From the NCBI GenBank assembly GCA_020137815.1, contig CM035351.1:2304409-2368408 (forward strand): a stretch of DNA of 64,000 bases, read 5' to 3'. This document shows, one piece after another, positions 31,871 through 43,516 of the stretch (the stretch's first letter is position 1; the number at the start of each line of letters is the position of its first letter). This DNA is from Hormiphora californensis. Its lineage: Eukaryota; Ctenophora; Tentaculata; Cydippida; Pleurobrachiidae. The notes under the pieces are model-generated. The model did not search any database. It saw nothing but the letters and a program-made list of their open reading frames with translations, and was not told the DNA's origin. Made by a program: the position numbers and the translations under genes.

Positions 31871-34653
31871 CTAGTCACTGTCACAGTCCAAAACGGAGGA
31901 TCGCTTGTGAGCGTTATACTGAATTCTCATCTCGTTCAATGCATTTAACTCTCCAATAACCTTCTTTAGATGAAACTCTCTTCTCTTAGCAAGCTTTTCA
32001 AAAGGAAACGGATTCAGTTCACCGAATGCAATCTTCTTGATGTTTTCAGGGGTGCACAAGACACCATCCCCGATCCCCCTACAGAAATTATACACATCTA
32101 TCCCGTCATTTAGCTGCAGTAACTCTTCATGATGTATCCTGAATATTGCCAGAGCATATCGGAACAACACCTTATCACCTTCATAAAAGAAAAGATCCCA
32201 GAATGATAAGACGACGTTAATATTAGTGTTGTCCACGAAGAGAGTCAAGAACCAATTAAATGTAATGAGGGAGAGATCGATTTTAAACTGATTGAAATGT
32301 GACATGATCCGGGGATATTTGTCTGACATTATATCTGCCAGAACTCGCTGATCTACCTGAGCACCAGCCATGGTCTGGCTGTAATAGTCAGGAGGTAAGA
32401 GCTCCACCACAGCAACCACTGCCCAGAACGCGTCCTCCTCCTTGAGATTCAGGACAGCTAGAGAGAAAGCAGCTATCCGGTTCAGCCCCTGGCAATACCC
32501 AATCTCCAGGTTGTACCGTGCAAAAGCAAGAAGAACGTTCCGGAGTTTGTCCACGCCTGTAGCTGTGGTTGAGTTAAAGAGGCAATTATTGGGTAGTGTT
32601 CTCATCAGATCCAGCTCGATTTGTTTTGTAAAGATGTCATTATGATCCGTCGGATCGGTCCTGGCCAGGAGCTGCTTGTAGAAGTTAGGCTGATCCTTGC
32701 CCCGACATTCAGCTGTTATCCTGTGTATACACGCCTTCCAGAAACTACTGCGATACTTGTGTGGCACGCCAGCACGGACCAACGCTTTCAGCTCCTTACC
32801 CGTCGCAAAGTTATTCCCGAACTGAACAATGTGTTTGTCCCATGCCTGCTCGTTTTCAACACCAGACGTTAGCTTCTGGGAGAGCTTGGTAATTTCAAAA
32901 CCATACCGATCATACCGGTGGGTGAAATCATTCCCAATTTGTTGCACATCCAAGAGATCCTTGTCCTTTACCTGCTCGATTAGTGTGGCGGCAATCTCCT
33001 GCAAATCACCCGATATCGTAGTCTCGACCCCGGTCCTCAACTTGTTGATCTCTCTCAACAACAACATGTAATGATTGTTTATCTTGTCCAGTTCTGCCTT
33101 CACCTGATGGTACTGTTTCCGTTCCTCATACCGGAGGGAATTCACCTGCAGTATCTCCTCTTCTAATAACTTGTTCTGGGCTGTGTAGGATGTGATAGCT
33201 TCCTGGGCCTCTTGGAGGCGCTGCCTGGGCACAAAGGGCTCCTCAGCATGTTTCTCCTCAGCCAAGTCCTTGCAAAGATAGGGTCGTGTTTCGATATCTA
33301 TCCGGCCAATCAACTCGATAGAATCAGGCGGCATCTCACCACCAACAAACTTATCAAACTCCCTCATCATAACCCTGTGATTTATTGATAGTTTCATGTG
33401 TTTAGCCTTCAAATCCTCGTAATCCAACATTTTCTGTTGCCCCCGTTCCTCATCTGCTGCCCTCAGGGCGATCATCTGGCTCAGTTCACCCTGGAAATAA
33501 TTCACCTGTTGGTTCAGAGTTGTAGCCTGCTTCTTCAGCTCCTCATACTCAGACTCGTACACCACAATCTGTTTCGTGTTGTAGAAATAACTACTGGAGG
33601 GGGAGGGTGGGGCTGGGGAGGGTATCGGTTTAGAGAGGTTCAACACAACTTGCTCCTTGCACCTGATTATCTCCTCTGTACATTTCAACTGGTTATCTTT
33701 CTCCGTGATATCACGTCTCAGATCCTGGATCTCCTCCTTCAAAATATCCATCTCCTGGCAGTGCGTCATTAGTTTCCGTTTCAGGTCACCAATTATAATG
33801 TCCTTCAATTCCATGACCTCCTTGTGAGAGTTATCAGCCTCAACCGCCTGGACTTTCTCTGTGAAGTTGAGACTGAGCTCTCGGAGCATTTCCTCATAGC
33901 TCGTGTTACTCTCCTGGAGTTCGTTAATCTTGGTTTGGAGTTTGAACGCAGCCCACTGGGCATCCTTACACTTCGTACACTGGTCCGTGCTGTCTGCACT
34001 GGTAATGCTCAGGGTGTCCAGCTCGGAGGCTGAGGGTGTAGAGTTGAAAAAGGTGCTATTGGGTTCCTTATTTTTGCTGCCACCCGGTACTTTTAACAGG
34101 CTTTTTAACATTGCATTCACCTTGCTACTTGTCCCACCACCACCACTACTAGATTGGGATTTAGCTCCAACAGAAGGAGGGTCATCATCGGAGCAGATAC
34201 CAGCAACAAATACAGTGGAAGAAGTGAAGTCACGGACGTCATGATATGAGGAGAAGTGTTGTCGTTTAGTTTGAAGTTGGTTGATCCATTGCATCATGCT
34301 ATCATGGTTACCCGCGGACAGAAGGTGCTCCTCTTCACCAATACTGTGGGGGAGACAGGGAGATTAGAAGGGGAGAGGGATATTATATATGATTAGGGGA
34401 AGAAATGGTAGTAGGGTGATCATATACCGTTCTCATAGTCAAGTTTTTAGAAACTATGGATGCGGCTTGACTGCTGTGAGGAAGTGCATGGGCTGCTTAG
34501 GAGTTTAATAAAAATCTGCACCAAACTGGTTGGTTAGAGGGTCGACGACGAAAACTATCATTATATGAGAGAGAAATAAATTGATTATACGACACTGGGT
34601 CGTATAAACTTACTGGTATAATCAATTTATTTCTCTCTCATATAATGATAGTT

Positions 34654-34715
<62 letters not shown>

Positions 34716-37700
34716 GAGTAGTTTTCTCTGACGATGCATGTGGTAGCTTTGCAGGAAGGAAACCAGTGGTTTCAAACCAACACTTACCGGGTTATGGGGG
34801 GTTATGTGTTCTACTGCAGGAAATTAAACGAAACTCCAAGAGAGATTGAGAAACGTACCATTTAATAGTGAATTCTCCGAGTCTAGATCTTTCCGGAAGG
34901 AATGTGAAAGAAGCGACGCTGATGTCTATTGTCCCCTTTGGAGTTACATCTGTTGGGGAGCTGTAGAATAGCAACTGGCATGTCTTGTCATCGTGTAGAA
35001 ACCAGAATCTTGGGAAAATGTGGTGTATTAGACGAGGGGGAAATGTGGTGTATTAGAGGAGGGGGAAATGTGGTGTATTAGAGGAGGGGGAAATGAGGTG
35101 TATTAGACGAGGGGGGAATGTGGTGTATTAGAGGAGGGGGAAATGTGGTGTATTAGAGGAGGGGGAAATGTGGTGTATTAGAGGAGGGGGAAATGTGGTG
35201 TATTAGAGGAGGGGGAAATGTGGTGTATTAGAGGAGGGGGAAATGTGGTGTATTAGAGGAGGGGGAAATGTGGTGTATTAGAGGAGGGGGAAATGTGGTG
35301 TATTAGAGGAGGGGGAAATGTGGTGTATTAGAGGAGGGGGAAATGTGATGTATTAGAGGAGGGGGAAATGTGGTGTATTAGAGGAGGGGGAAATGTGGTG
35401 TATTAGAGGAGGGGGAAATGTGGTGTATTAGAGGAGGGGGAAATGTGGTGTATTAGACGAGGGTGAAATGTGGTGTATTAGAGAAGGGAAAACAAGAGGG
35501 ATAGGATGAGAAATTAATTTGAACCTGAGAAAATTGGGTGTTAAAGCTGAGGAAAAGAGATGGAAAACTAGGAGTTGGGTTAGAAAGGACGAAATTGTGT
35601 TTATTTTGGGAACTAAAACTGAGTGATGAGAGGTGTGTACAAACTCAGACAAAGTGTGGAAACTGAAGTCGCCGTGAATCCACGCAGGTCTGTCCACACC
35701 CCTCCCCTTTTTTAACAGACATGCATTTGAACTTGCGTGTGTGTGTGTGTGTTCGTCTGTAGGAGTGTGTGTCTGTAGGAGTGTGCGTGAGTGTTCTGTA
35801 GAAGTGTGTGTGTGTGTGCATGTGCATGTGCGTCTGTAGGAGTGTGAGTTCTGTAGAAGTGTGTGTGTGCATGTTCGTCTGTACGACCGTGTGTGTGTTT
35901 GAGAGATGCTGGAGCGAGCAAGCAGGAGCAGCCGGTAACGGTTGAACTCCGGCAGCTACTACGCGCACTTTCACTCACACTCGCAGTTGTGAGTATAACG
36001 GCGTTGCGATAGCGCCCCGTGTCTCGCGCGTTACATACAGTACCCACAAATTGTAAGTTGTGAGCGATGCTGGATTTGTGGGAGCGGGGGCGGATCTTTT
36101 CACCCCTCCATTTCCTATATCCAAGGCTAAAGCCAAAATCTCTCTAGGATACTTAAAAAAGCAAGCCTTCCTAAAAACATTGCACTTCTTGAGAGGAGAA
36201 AATGAGAAACGTGAGCCACACGTGACGATAGATACAACACAAGGCTGCAACAGTCTAGTGAAAGTGGCTGTCTAATTCAAACCAACAATTAATTTTAATT
36301 TCTGTAGAACATTCTAAACCCATCTGCCACAACTTTCTACCAAGTATATCTCGGTGTCTCCACCATCTCTCACCGCATAAAGGAGGGTTAGAAAAAACCA
36401 GGATAATTCACATTTTCCCAAAATGACAGGGAAACAGTATCACCGAACTCTCCTCAAAACTCCCTTGCAGTATTATTCAAGTATCCATTTCCTACCTACT
36501 ACACACACAAATAGGAGAATGAAAGGGGCTTAACCATCACCCTATTTCCTCTCTTCTAGGTCTATGACATAATATAATATCCGGTTCTTGTTATGTTCTA
36601 ACCCTCCTTTGCAGGGTGTGGTGAGAGAGGGTTGAGCCTAGTTTCATGCCCCACGATTCGGGCCTACGTCAATCGACATATAATATCAGCATATATAACT
36701 CCCATAGGTGTCAATAGAATATATTTAAATCCTCCCCTCCCTATCTCTCTATCTCTCTATCTCTCCCTCTCTATCTCGATATGAAAATGAAACCATTTAT
36801 TGGGAGCACTTGAGAGGGTGGTGGCGTTAAACGGGGTATTTAAACAACCTCCCCTCCTCACACACTGATGACGTTAGTGAACAAGGTGTGACCATCAAGA
36901 CACTTGTTATAATCCAGTTCGCCAGATTTTAGTGTTGAGAAACAGGCAAGTTTTATTTGGCTGACATAAGTCCGAAAAACATTAAAGGGATACTGACATG
37001 TTCAAAAAATTTTGACTTTTTCAACGATCCTGGGTGTTGTAACTGGTTGGGAGATAAAAATACGATGAGTCGAAGTGCGAACTCTCTACTCCCTCTCGTT
37101 CTCAAGATACAGGGCCCCACCTTTTATCACTTCTTAATTAGTTTGGGTATAGAGGGAGAGCCGTATTGCAAATTACATGTAAACATGAGTATGTTTATCT
37201 ATCAATATCTCAACTTTCACATGCACGATTTTGATCGGATTTTTTTCTGAAAGTCAGAAATGTTTAAAATTTTTAGTATTTTCATATGATGTATCAGAAT
37301 CATAAATGAATCAGTAAATAAACAAGTAAACTTTGCAGTTTGAGGTAAACTGGAGTGAATTGTCAATTAGACCCAATTATTATCAATTAGAGCACTTTGC
37401 CGACCTCTGAGGACTTGTAAAAGTTGCTCAAGTGATTCAACGTATCAAAATTAGTGTTTAAAGTGCCCTCACACGATCTTTTAGCATTTCCATTTGAAAA
37501 ATGCAATTATTGCCAATTAGACTGAATAATGCTCAATTAGGACACTTTCTTCACCTCTGACGGCTTGGAAAAGCCGCTTACGTGATTAAGCGTATCAAAA
37601 TTAGTGGGGATAGTGCTCTCACATGAACTGATAGCATTTTCATGCGATAAGTTACAGTTACGATCACTTAGACCCGATTATGCTCAATTAGGGCACTTTT

Positions 37701-38613
37701 TCCACCCCTGAGCGCTTGCCAAAGTTGCTTATGTGATTCAACGTATCAAAATTAGTCGGGTATAATGGTTTTGCCTTTTATACCTATTAGTTGCCTAAAT
37801 TTTTCAGTTTATACTCTCCTAGGATACAGTATTCATTTCAGGGCTGAATAGTTAGTAACTATTGAATTTTTTATTGACTATGGGCTAAATATCAACAATT
37901 AGTGTGAATAATTGAGCAAATCCAGCAAAATCTGAATGACATTAGTTACTGAATACCATGATAATATCGTTCTAAGAAAGCATACATTTCAAATAAATCA
38001 TGGTCTTGCTTAGGTATAGTTCTAGCTATTCATGACAAGACTAGAGACAAACGGAAACCAAAATCGAAAACTAGAAGTGGTCTAAAAGTTTTCAGAAAAA
38101 ACCCGGTCAAAATCGCATGTGTAGTAGCTGAGATAATGACATATAAACAGGCTCGTGTTTACCTGTAATCTGTAATGCTGGTCTCCTCCTCTTACCCAAA
38201 CCAATTAGTGGGTGTTAATATTTGGGACCCTATATCTTGAGAAGTAGAGGGAGTAGAGAGCTCGGACTTCGACACAACACATTTTTTCTCTCAGATGATT
38301 TGATTGAGCTATGTTTTTATAAAATTTGTGATGGTCGATTTGAACATGTCAGTATCCCTTTAAATACCCCAATGAGGCCCATGTTGTAACGAAAAAGCAT
38401 GAAAAAGCGAATGAATGTTGCAGTTTAGGGAATTAAAATTCAATTATAACTCCCCCGAAGTCTGAACTATAATAATTACTCGTACCCAACAATTTCAAAT
38501 GAATTTACTCACTTTTGCCACGTTTTATAGAGGCCCATAGGGCCCATGGGCATATACTTCTGTAGGTATCCATGAAGTTTTATCTCAACCTTCTGTGGTC
38601 CATCTTCAGTCAT
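31871..38613 (-). CDS. TBC1D2: TBC1D2-like Rab GTPase-activating protein (PH, coiled coil, TBC)
   Basis: Three exons, 38613-38513, 35008-34859 and 34343-31871, give about 907 residues, close to vertebrate TBC1D2 (about 930). Exon 1 starts MTEDGPQKVEIKLHGYLQKY, the first PH strand. Exon 2 continues with WFLHDDKTCQLLFYSSPTD and IDISVASFTF. The PH domain closes in the third exon at MMQWINQLQTKR. A long coiled coil follows, then the TBC domain from about LKALVRAGVPHKYRSSFWKA. The arginine finger is in IELDLMRTLPNN and the glutamine finger in EIGYCQGLNRI, so GAP activity is expected. Family members act on Rab7/Rac pathways at endosomes and cell junctions. The 3.5 kb first intron holds a VNTR and a mobile element. 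An acceptor-like CTAG just before the ATG suggests an upstream non-coding exon. Confidence 0.93.
34551..34655. repeat. Perfect 40-base inverted repeat
   Basis: 34551-34590 is the exact reverse complement of 34616-34655, with a 25-base loop that contains its own small stem (TACGACACTGGGTCGTA). It lies in TBC1D2 intron 2, followed by a (CT)n tract at about 34660-34713. Confidence 0.95.
35012..35482. repeat. 25-base VNTR, about 19 copies
   Basis: The unit is GGGGGAAATGTGGTGTATTA plus GAGGA, with very few variants (GACGA, TGATG). The array starts only a few bases upstream (in gene orientation) of the TBC1D2 exon-2 acceptor, so on the transcript it supplies the polypyrimidine-rich tract. Confidence 0.95.
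35738..35897. repeat. (TG)n-rich degenerate repeat
   Basis: TGTGTG runs separated by CTGTAGGAGTGTG and CTGTAGAAGTGTG units. It lies in TBC1D2 intron 1; the open frames here are compositional. Confidence 0.85.
36986..38359. mobile_element. TTAA-flanked fold-back element (1,374 bases)
   Basis: The termini are AGGGATACTGACATGTTCAA and its reverse complement, each flanked by TTAA (36982-36985 and 38360-38363). Inverted arms of about 280 bases continue inward with landmarks such as GAGATAATGACATATAAACA against its mirrored form. The middle carries three diverged copies of a ~95-base unit (about 37360, 37510 and 37655) with the core TGATTCAACGTATCAAAATT. No transposase. A TTAA target suggests a piggyBac-type non-autonomous element. 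It lies in TBC1D2 intron 1. Confidence 0.85.
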
Positions 38614-38624
38614 GTGAACCCCTA

Positions 38625-38790
38625 GAAGAGGGAGGGAGAGGGATGAGAGGGAGGGGGATGTTGTTAAATAGGACAGGGAGAGAGGGAGGGAGAGGGATGA
38701 GAGGGAGGGGGATGTTGTTAAATAGGATAGGGAGAGAGGGAGGGAGAGGGATGTTGTTAAATAGGACAGGGACAGGGGGAGAGATGTGGT
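38625..38790. repeat. G-rich minisatellite (~53-base unit, about 3 copies)
   Basis: The unit includes GAGGGAGGGGGATGTTGTTA then AATAGGACAGGGAGAG. It sits between G3BP and the first TBC1D2 coding exon and could overlap the TBC1D2 promoter. Confidence 0.85.
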
Positions 38791-39137
38791 TAGATAGAAC
38801 GGGGAGAGGAGGTGGGATCATGGAACCGGTAAAAGTAAGGTCTTGGGAGTGTTGGTTAGGAAACAGATTCATGATCGGGAGAGGGATGGTGTTGGACACG
38901 AATAAACGAGACAGGTGCTCTTAGTGAAACAAATAGTTTATGGGGAAAAGTTAAATATAAAACATAAACCAAATATCACGGGGGGAGAGGGGATCAGTTT
39001 GGGGGGAGAGGATGGAGCTGCACACGATTAGAGCGCAAAGAGAGAGAGAGAGGATGTGAGAGAGAGAAGCACCAGATAGAAGAAGGAACACAACAACAAC
39101 AACAATCATCACTGCGTGTGGATATTTTCTGCACTCT

Positions 39138-40610
39138 TCATTTGAAGTCCCGGTCCCCACCGCTATCATACCTCCCTCCACCACCACCTCGCCTTCGTCC
39201 ACCGTTATAACGACCGCCCCGTCCAGAGTTGTCCCGGTCAGTGTTGTTGTACTGTTTCCTGGGCCCGCCCCTGGAACCCCCCGGAGCGACCTTCTTCTCC
39301 TCCACATTGAGACGTTGCTCCCGGAGCATGTACTGTTTCCCTTTCCTCACACTACCCAGGATCTCCTGGACAGTATCCTCCCGGTCAAAGATAACAAAAC
39401 CAAAGTTGTTAGGGGTGACCCGCACCCCAATAACATTTCCATACTGGCCAAAGACCTCTCGGAGGTCACTCTCTCCCGTGTTCCTGGGCAAGTTGCCAAC
39501 AAAGATCTGCTGGGAGTTGGGGGCCTCCTGTTTCGGGGGACCTCCAGGGCCCTTCTCCCAGGAGTTGGGCTTCCTCCGCGGCTTCTCAGACCTCTCCTCC
39601 CGGTGGAAAGGCTGGAAGGGAGTCTCCTTCTTGATTGGGTGGTCTCCCCTCTCAGCGGCAGGTTCCACAGGTTTAGGTGCGGCAGGTTTGGGGGCAGCAG
39701 GTTTGGGAGGTGTGGATGGGGCAGCGTTGGCTGTACCAGATGAAGCAATGGAAGCCCATGAGACAGGTCCCTTGGGTACAGGGGGTGTCTCAATAACAGG
39801 CTCAGGCACAACAGGTTCAGCGACCACTGGGGCAACCTCCTCTACAACCTCAGGCTCCTCAAACTGCTCAGGTTCAGGTTGTTCCTCCTGGACAGGAGGT
39901 TCAGGTTCAGCAGCCAACACAGCAGGTTCAATAACAACCTCCTCCTCTTCTTCTTCCTCTACCTCAGGTTGCTCAGGTGCTACAGGCTCGTGATGGTTAC
40001 CATTGGTTACCTCCGGCTCCATGACAACCTGCTCCTCAGGCTCCCTGGAGATCATGACATCATCTTCCTCAGGACCACTACTCAGACTCGTCTCATCCTC
40101 CACAACCTCCTCCTCCTCTTCTTCTTCTTCTTCTTCTGGCTCACTGCCAAATACCTCGTCCTGATACCGGAAGATATCGTTGTGGACGTAGTACTTGCGT
40201 GGTGCCTCCGATCCCAAAACAAAGGTCTGCATGAACCGTCGGGGCATCTTGCCAGCGTTAGACAACTCCCCGGACACCTGCACAACAACCCCGTTGTGGA
40301 TGGTCGGCTGGCTGTCAACATGTTTTATCTTCGTCCTGCAATCCTCGAAGTTCAGACTCATGATCTTGTCGTGGATGGCCCGCTGTCCGGTCACACACTC
40401 CGCTGTCTCATCGGCCTGGTTTCCGTGGACAAAGGTAGATTGCTCCAGATAAAAGCGGTGCAGTTTGTTGGGATTATCATGGAGGAGGGTGTAGTAACAC
40501 CTTACAAACTCCCGCCCAATACAATGGGGACTTAGGTTGTCTGGGAAATTACTTTTCACTGGCATGGCGGCTTCAGTACGAGCGTTTCCGATTACTTGAT
40601 CCATCTTCAT
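39138..40610 (-). CDS. G3BP: Ras-GAP SH3-domain-binding protein (rasputin/G3BP)
   Basis: An intronless 490-residue frame. Residues about 28-150 form the NTF2-like domain (IGREFVRCYYTLLHDNPNKL, then GVVVQVSGELSN and RRFMQTFVL). A long glutamate-rich acidic segment and a proline-rich part follow. The RRM at about 365-438 has RNP2 IFVGNL and RNP1 NFGFVIF, and the tail is RGG-rich (GRGGRYNGGRRRGGGGG). This is the full G3BP order. The family nucleates stress granules by binding RNA and client proteins in the cytoplasm. Start MKMDQVIGNARTEAAMPVKS is the first ATG; an internal ATG at about residue 16 could also serve. Lack of introns is unusual beside its intron-rich neighbours. It lies head-to-tail with TBC1D2, about 525 bases away. 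Confidence 0.96.
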   Translation of the reverse strand: MKMDQVIGNARTEAAMPVKSNFPDNLSPHCIGREFVRCYYTLLHDNPNKLHRFYLEQSTFVHGNQADETAECVTGQRAIHDKIMSLNFEDCRTKIKHVDSQPTIHNGVVVQVSGELSNAGKMPRRFMQTFVLGSEAPRKYYVHNDIFRYQDEVFGSEPEEEEEEEEEEVVEDETSLSSGPEEDDVMISREPEEQVVMEPEVTNGNHHEPVAPEQPEVEEEEEEEVVIEPAVLAAEPEPPVQEEQPEPEQFEEPEVVEEVAPVVAEPVVPEPVIETPPVPKGPVSWASIASSGTANAAPSTPPKPAAPKPAAPKPVEPAAERGDHPIKKETPFQPFHREERSEKPRRKPNSWEKGPGGPPKQEAPNSQQIFVGNLPRNTGESDLREVFGQYGNVIGVRVTPNNFGFVIFDREDTVQEILGSVRKGKQYMLREQRLNVEEKKVAPGGSRGGPRKQYNNTDRDNSGRGGRYNGGRRRGGGGGRYDSGGDRDFK

Positions 40611-40791
40611 CTTTAGCTATATAAATCTGATGCCATACAAACCCTACAGTCCTAGGAGGGAGAATATTGGGGTTGAGTAATCAGTAATACATGTAGCAAG
40701 TATAACGTGTGTCATGTAGTAGTATAACAAGTAGTAGTTGCGGCGTGGGAATGGGAAGTAGAGAGGTGGGATACTGGATAGAGAGAGATAG

Positions 40792-40839
<48 letters not shown>

Positions 40840-42146
40840 GAGAGATAGAGGGAGAGAGAGGAAAGAGAGATAGGCAGAGAGTTAAAAAGATACGGAAGCA
40901 CTAAACACAGTTGGTTAGCAGTTTGCACACAGGCACTTATACACACTGGGGAGAGAGATAGGAAAACTGAGGTTATACACACTGCTGCAACCAGAGAAAA
41001 TAGGAAGCTGTGTGATAGCAACCTCAAAATAAGGGGTTAATGTTTACCAAGCAAAGCAGAGATTAGGTTACAAAATGTGTTATCAAGCTGTGAGTGGGAC
41101 GCCTTGTATTCAGTACCAGAGCGAGGAGAGAACTTTAGTTTAAATTGGTAGGAGCTAAGCATGAGGTTCGATGAAGTAAAAACGCAAGCCATTAGTCACC
41201 CGCTCACATCACAAATGTTGTGGTTCTAGTCTCCGGAATTGTGTTTGTCTTGACTTTGCTAACATCATGATCACGTTCGCACAACTTTTGATGGTAGGAG
41301 GGGGTAGGAGCTAAGGTGTCAGTCCAAGTGAAAGGCCAATTTATATTTAGGCGAGCTAAACATGTGGCATGCGATAACTCGAATAAATATTGGTTGGTTT
41401 GAATCTTATCAAGAACTGATACAATTCTTGGGAGATATTATTCGCCATGGATCAGCGTCCCGCACCTTTAGGGGTAGGATTTTACTTGAACGATAACTGA
41501 AGGGCGAAGACAAGTTATCTTTATATAGTACACTACGAAACTCAAAAACCGAATTTTTATTGTCAGTCACATTGCAATTGAACTATTTAGTGTTAACTAG
41601 CATTAGCTGGAAGCTTCACAAACACAACTTGCTAAATTACAATTAAAAGTACCCCCCAAAAAGTCCGAAATCGAACCAGAAACCACGTTTTTTTTCAAAA
41701 TTTAGGACATGGACCAGCTTAGCCCCTGTCAGGCATTGTTAATTCTTAGTAGGTCCATTCACAGTAGATTTCAGGGCATGCTAAAGTAACACGGAAGGAA
41801 AGTCGAAAGAGGGAAAATAAAAGGAACACGTGTGCGGGTGTACCATAGGTATATTGTGTTAGGACACGGAGAAAAGAGGTAGAGACACAATAAAGAATGG
41901 CTGCATAATTCACGAAAGAGGGAAAAGGAAAAAAACGAAAAAAAAGAGCTCAGAAACAGGAAGAGAAAAAAACTTGATTTACAGAACTTGAGCGCGCGGC
42001 GCTGATGAACCACGCGTTTTTAACGACTTTTATTTGTAACGCGCCAATTTATTTTAAGAAGCGCTGCATTTCAGAAGTTTCAAAAAAAGTTTCGAAATTT
42101 AAGAATTTTTTTTAAATTTCTGAAAAAATTTTCGAACATGAATCCT

Positions 42147-42299
42147 AAAGTCGGATTTTTTGAAGTTGTCACCCCCCTTTTCGTGCGCGGAATGTTTTTG
42201 CGCGTCACATCACATGTTAACGTGTGGCGTGCGCGTCAAAATTGATAAATTTCACATGCGCGGTCATTTTGGGGTGACAACTTCAAAAAATCCGACTTT
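42147..42299. mobile_element. Short MITE-like element, 29-base TIRs
   Basis: AAGTCGGATTTTTTGAAGTT then GTCACCCC is repeated inverted at about 42270-42299. TA dinucleotides flank both ends. Length about 153 bases. Confidence 0.7.
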
Positions 42300-42974
42300 A
42301 CGTAAAAGGAAAACGTTAAAATCTGGGTGCCTTTCATTGCTAACAATTCGTAGTTTTTGCGCGCGCGACGGGTTAGGGCTATCCGTTAGGGTCTGGTTAG
42401 GGTTTGGTTTGGGGTTATCGGTTAGGGCTATCGATTCTCTAACAGATACCGTTTAGTTTACTCAAATTGGCCATGTGGTTGCGTGGCTATAGCCGTTTGA
42501 AAAAAGTCGGTCTAAGTGTACTCTTTTGGTAGCGCGCACCTGTAAACAGGCTGCAAGGCACCCAGATTATAATCGCGCCCTACGTAAAACCCTTGTCTAC
42601 TGTCTTGCTACACTTCAGGACTCCCCGTGTTATGTGGGATTTCAGTTCCAACTACCAGTAACCCCACGGGCCACGACCCACTTGTCATCGCGTGGCCCCG
42701 GCCCGTCGAGCCTCGGGCCTCCTGCCTCGACCAGGGTCCGGGAACACAGCTAGGACAATGGACATAAAGGAAGCTGGTGCCGGATCGTTGACACTGCCTA
42801 CTAATGGTGGAGGATAATATTAGACCTGCCTCGACCCTGCTATATAATAGCATTTTGATCTAACCCCTCGTGTGCTCCACAATAAACTATTCGTGATGCT
42901 GAACTCTATTATTACCTATTAACCGTGTGTGTCTCATCTGATATTATGTCTGTTGTTATTATTTTGATGTTCAC

Positions 42975-43165
42975 TTGTACCTGTTTGTTTATTTATTTAT
43001 TTGACTGTTCTTTTGTTTGTTTGTTTGTATGTATGCTTGTTTGTTAACTTTCTTGTTTGCCTGTCTGTTTAGTGTTAACTTATTTGTTTGTTTGTTTGCT
43101 TATTTATTTGTTTGGTTGTTTGTTTGTTCGTTTTGTTTGTCTGCGGGCTGTGTTGGTTTGTTTGT
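42975..43165. repeat. Degenerate (TTTG)n/(TTTA)n tract
   Basis: Tetranucleotide-like TTTG and TTTA units with interruptions. The open frames over it are compositional. Confidence 0.85.
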
Positions 43166-43516
43166 GCACTTTTTCAAAAGCCGTTGTATCTCAGTTATTT
43201 AATTGTGCAGTTTATGCTGATGTTATCTGCCTCATTGTATCGTGAACTAGCTTAACCCGCTTTAGGTAACCGCTGGTGCTTTCACATCAGCCTTGTAGCT
43301 TATTTTTTATATCTATTTATATTAAATATGTTTGGTGTAAGAGCGGGACAAGGTTTTAATATTTTTATATTGACTTTGTGATAAATAGTGATTAAACTTA
43401 AACTTAAACTTAAACAGTGTCGTTGGGGGTAGGGGGTCAAATTTGACCCTCTTAAATTTATTGTCGCATTGTAATTTGTACTGATTATCGTTGCTAAATA
43501 TATTAACATCTCGTAG

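Larger units (their letters stand above)
40611..43516. other. Intergenic region between G3BP and the MANSC gene
   Basis: Contains a (GA)n tract (about 40798-40837), AT-rich unique sequence, a short TIR element (42147-42299), degenerate TTAGGG-like repeats (about 42369-42430), a C/G-rich patch (42650-42740) and a TTTG/TTTA-rich stretch (42975-43165). I found no supported exon. Confidence 0.55.

Noticed and set aside
35645-36047. His/Thr-rich minus-strand frames
   Set aside because: Generated by the (TG)n repeat; no splice sites or homology.
39229-40535. Several plus-strand frames of up to 254 residues
   Set aside because: Antisense shadows of the G3BP coding sequence.
42526-42853. Frames in a GC-rich patch between G3BP and the MANSC gene
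   Set aside because: No splice context or family match; composition alone explains the open frames.
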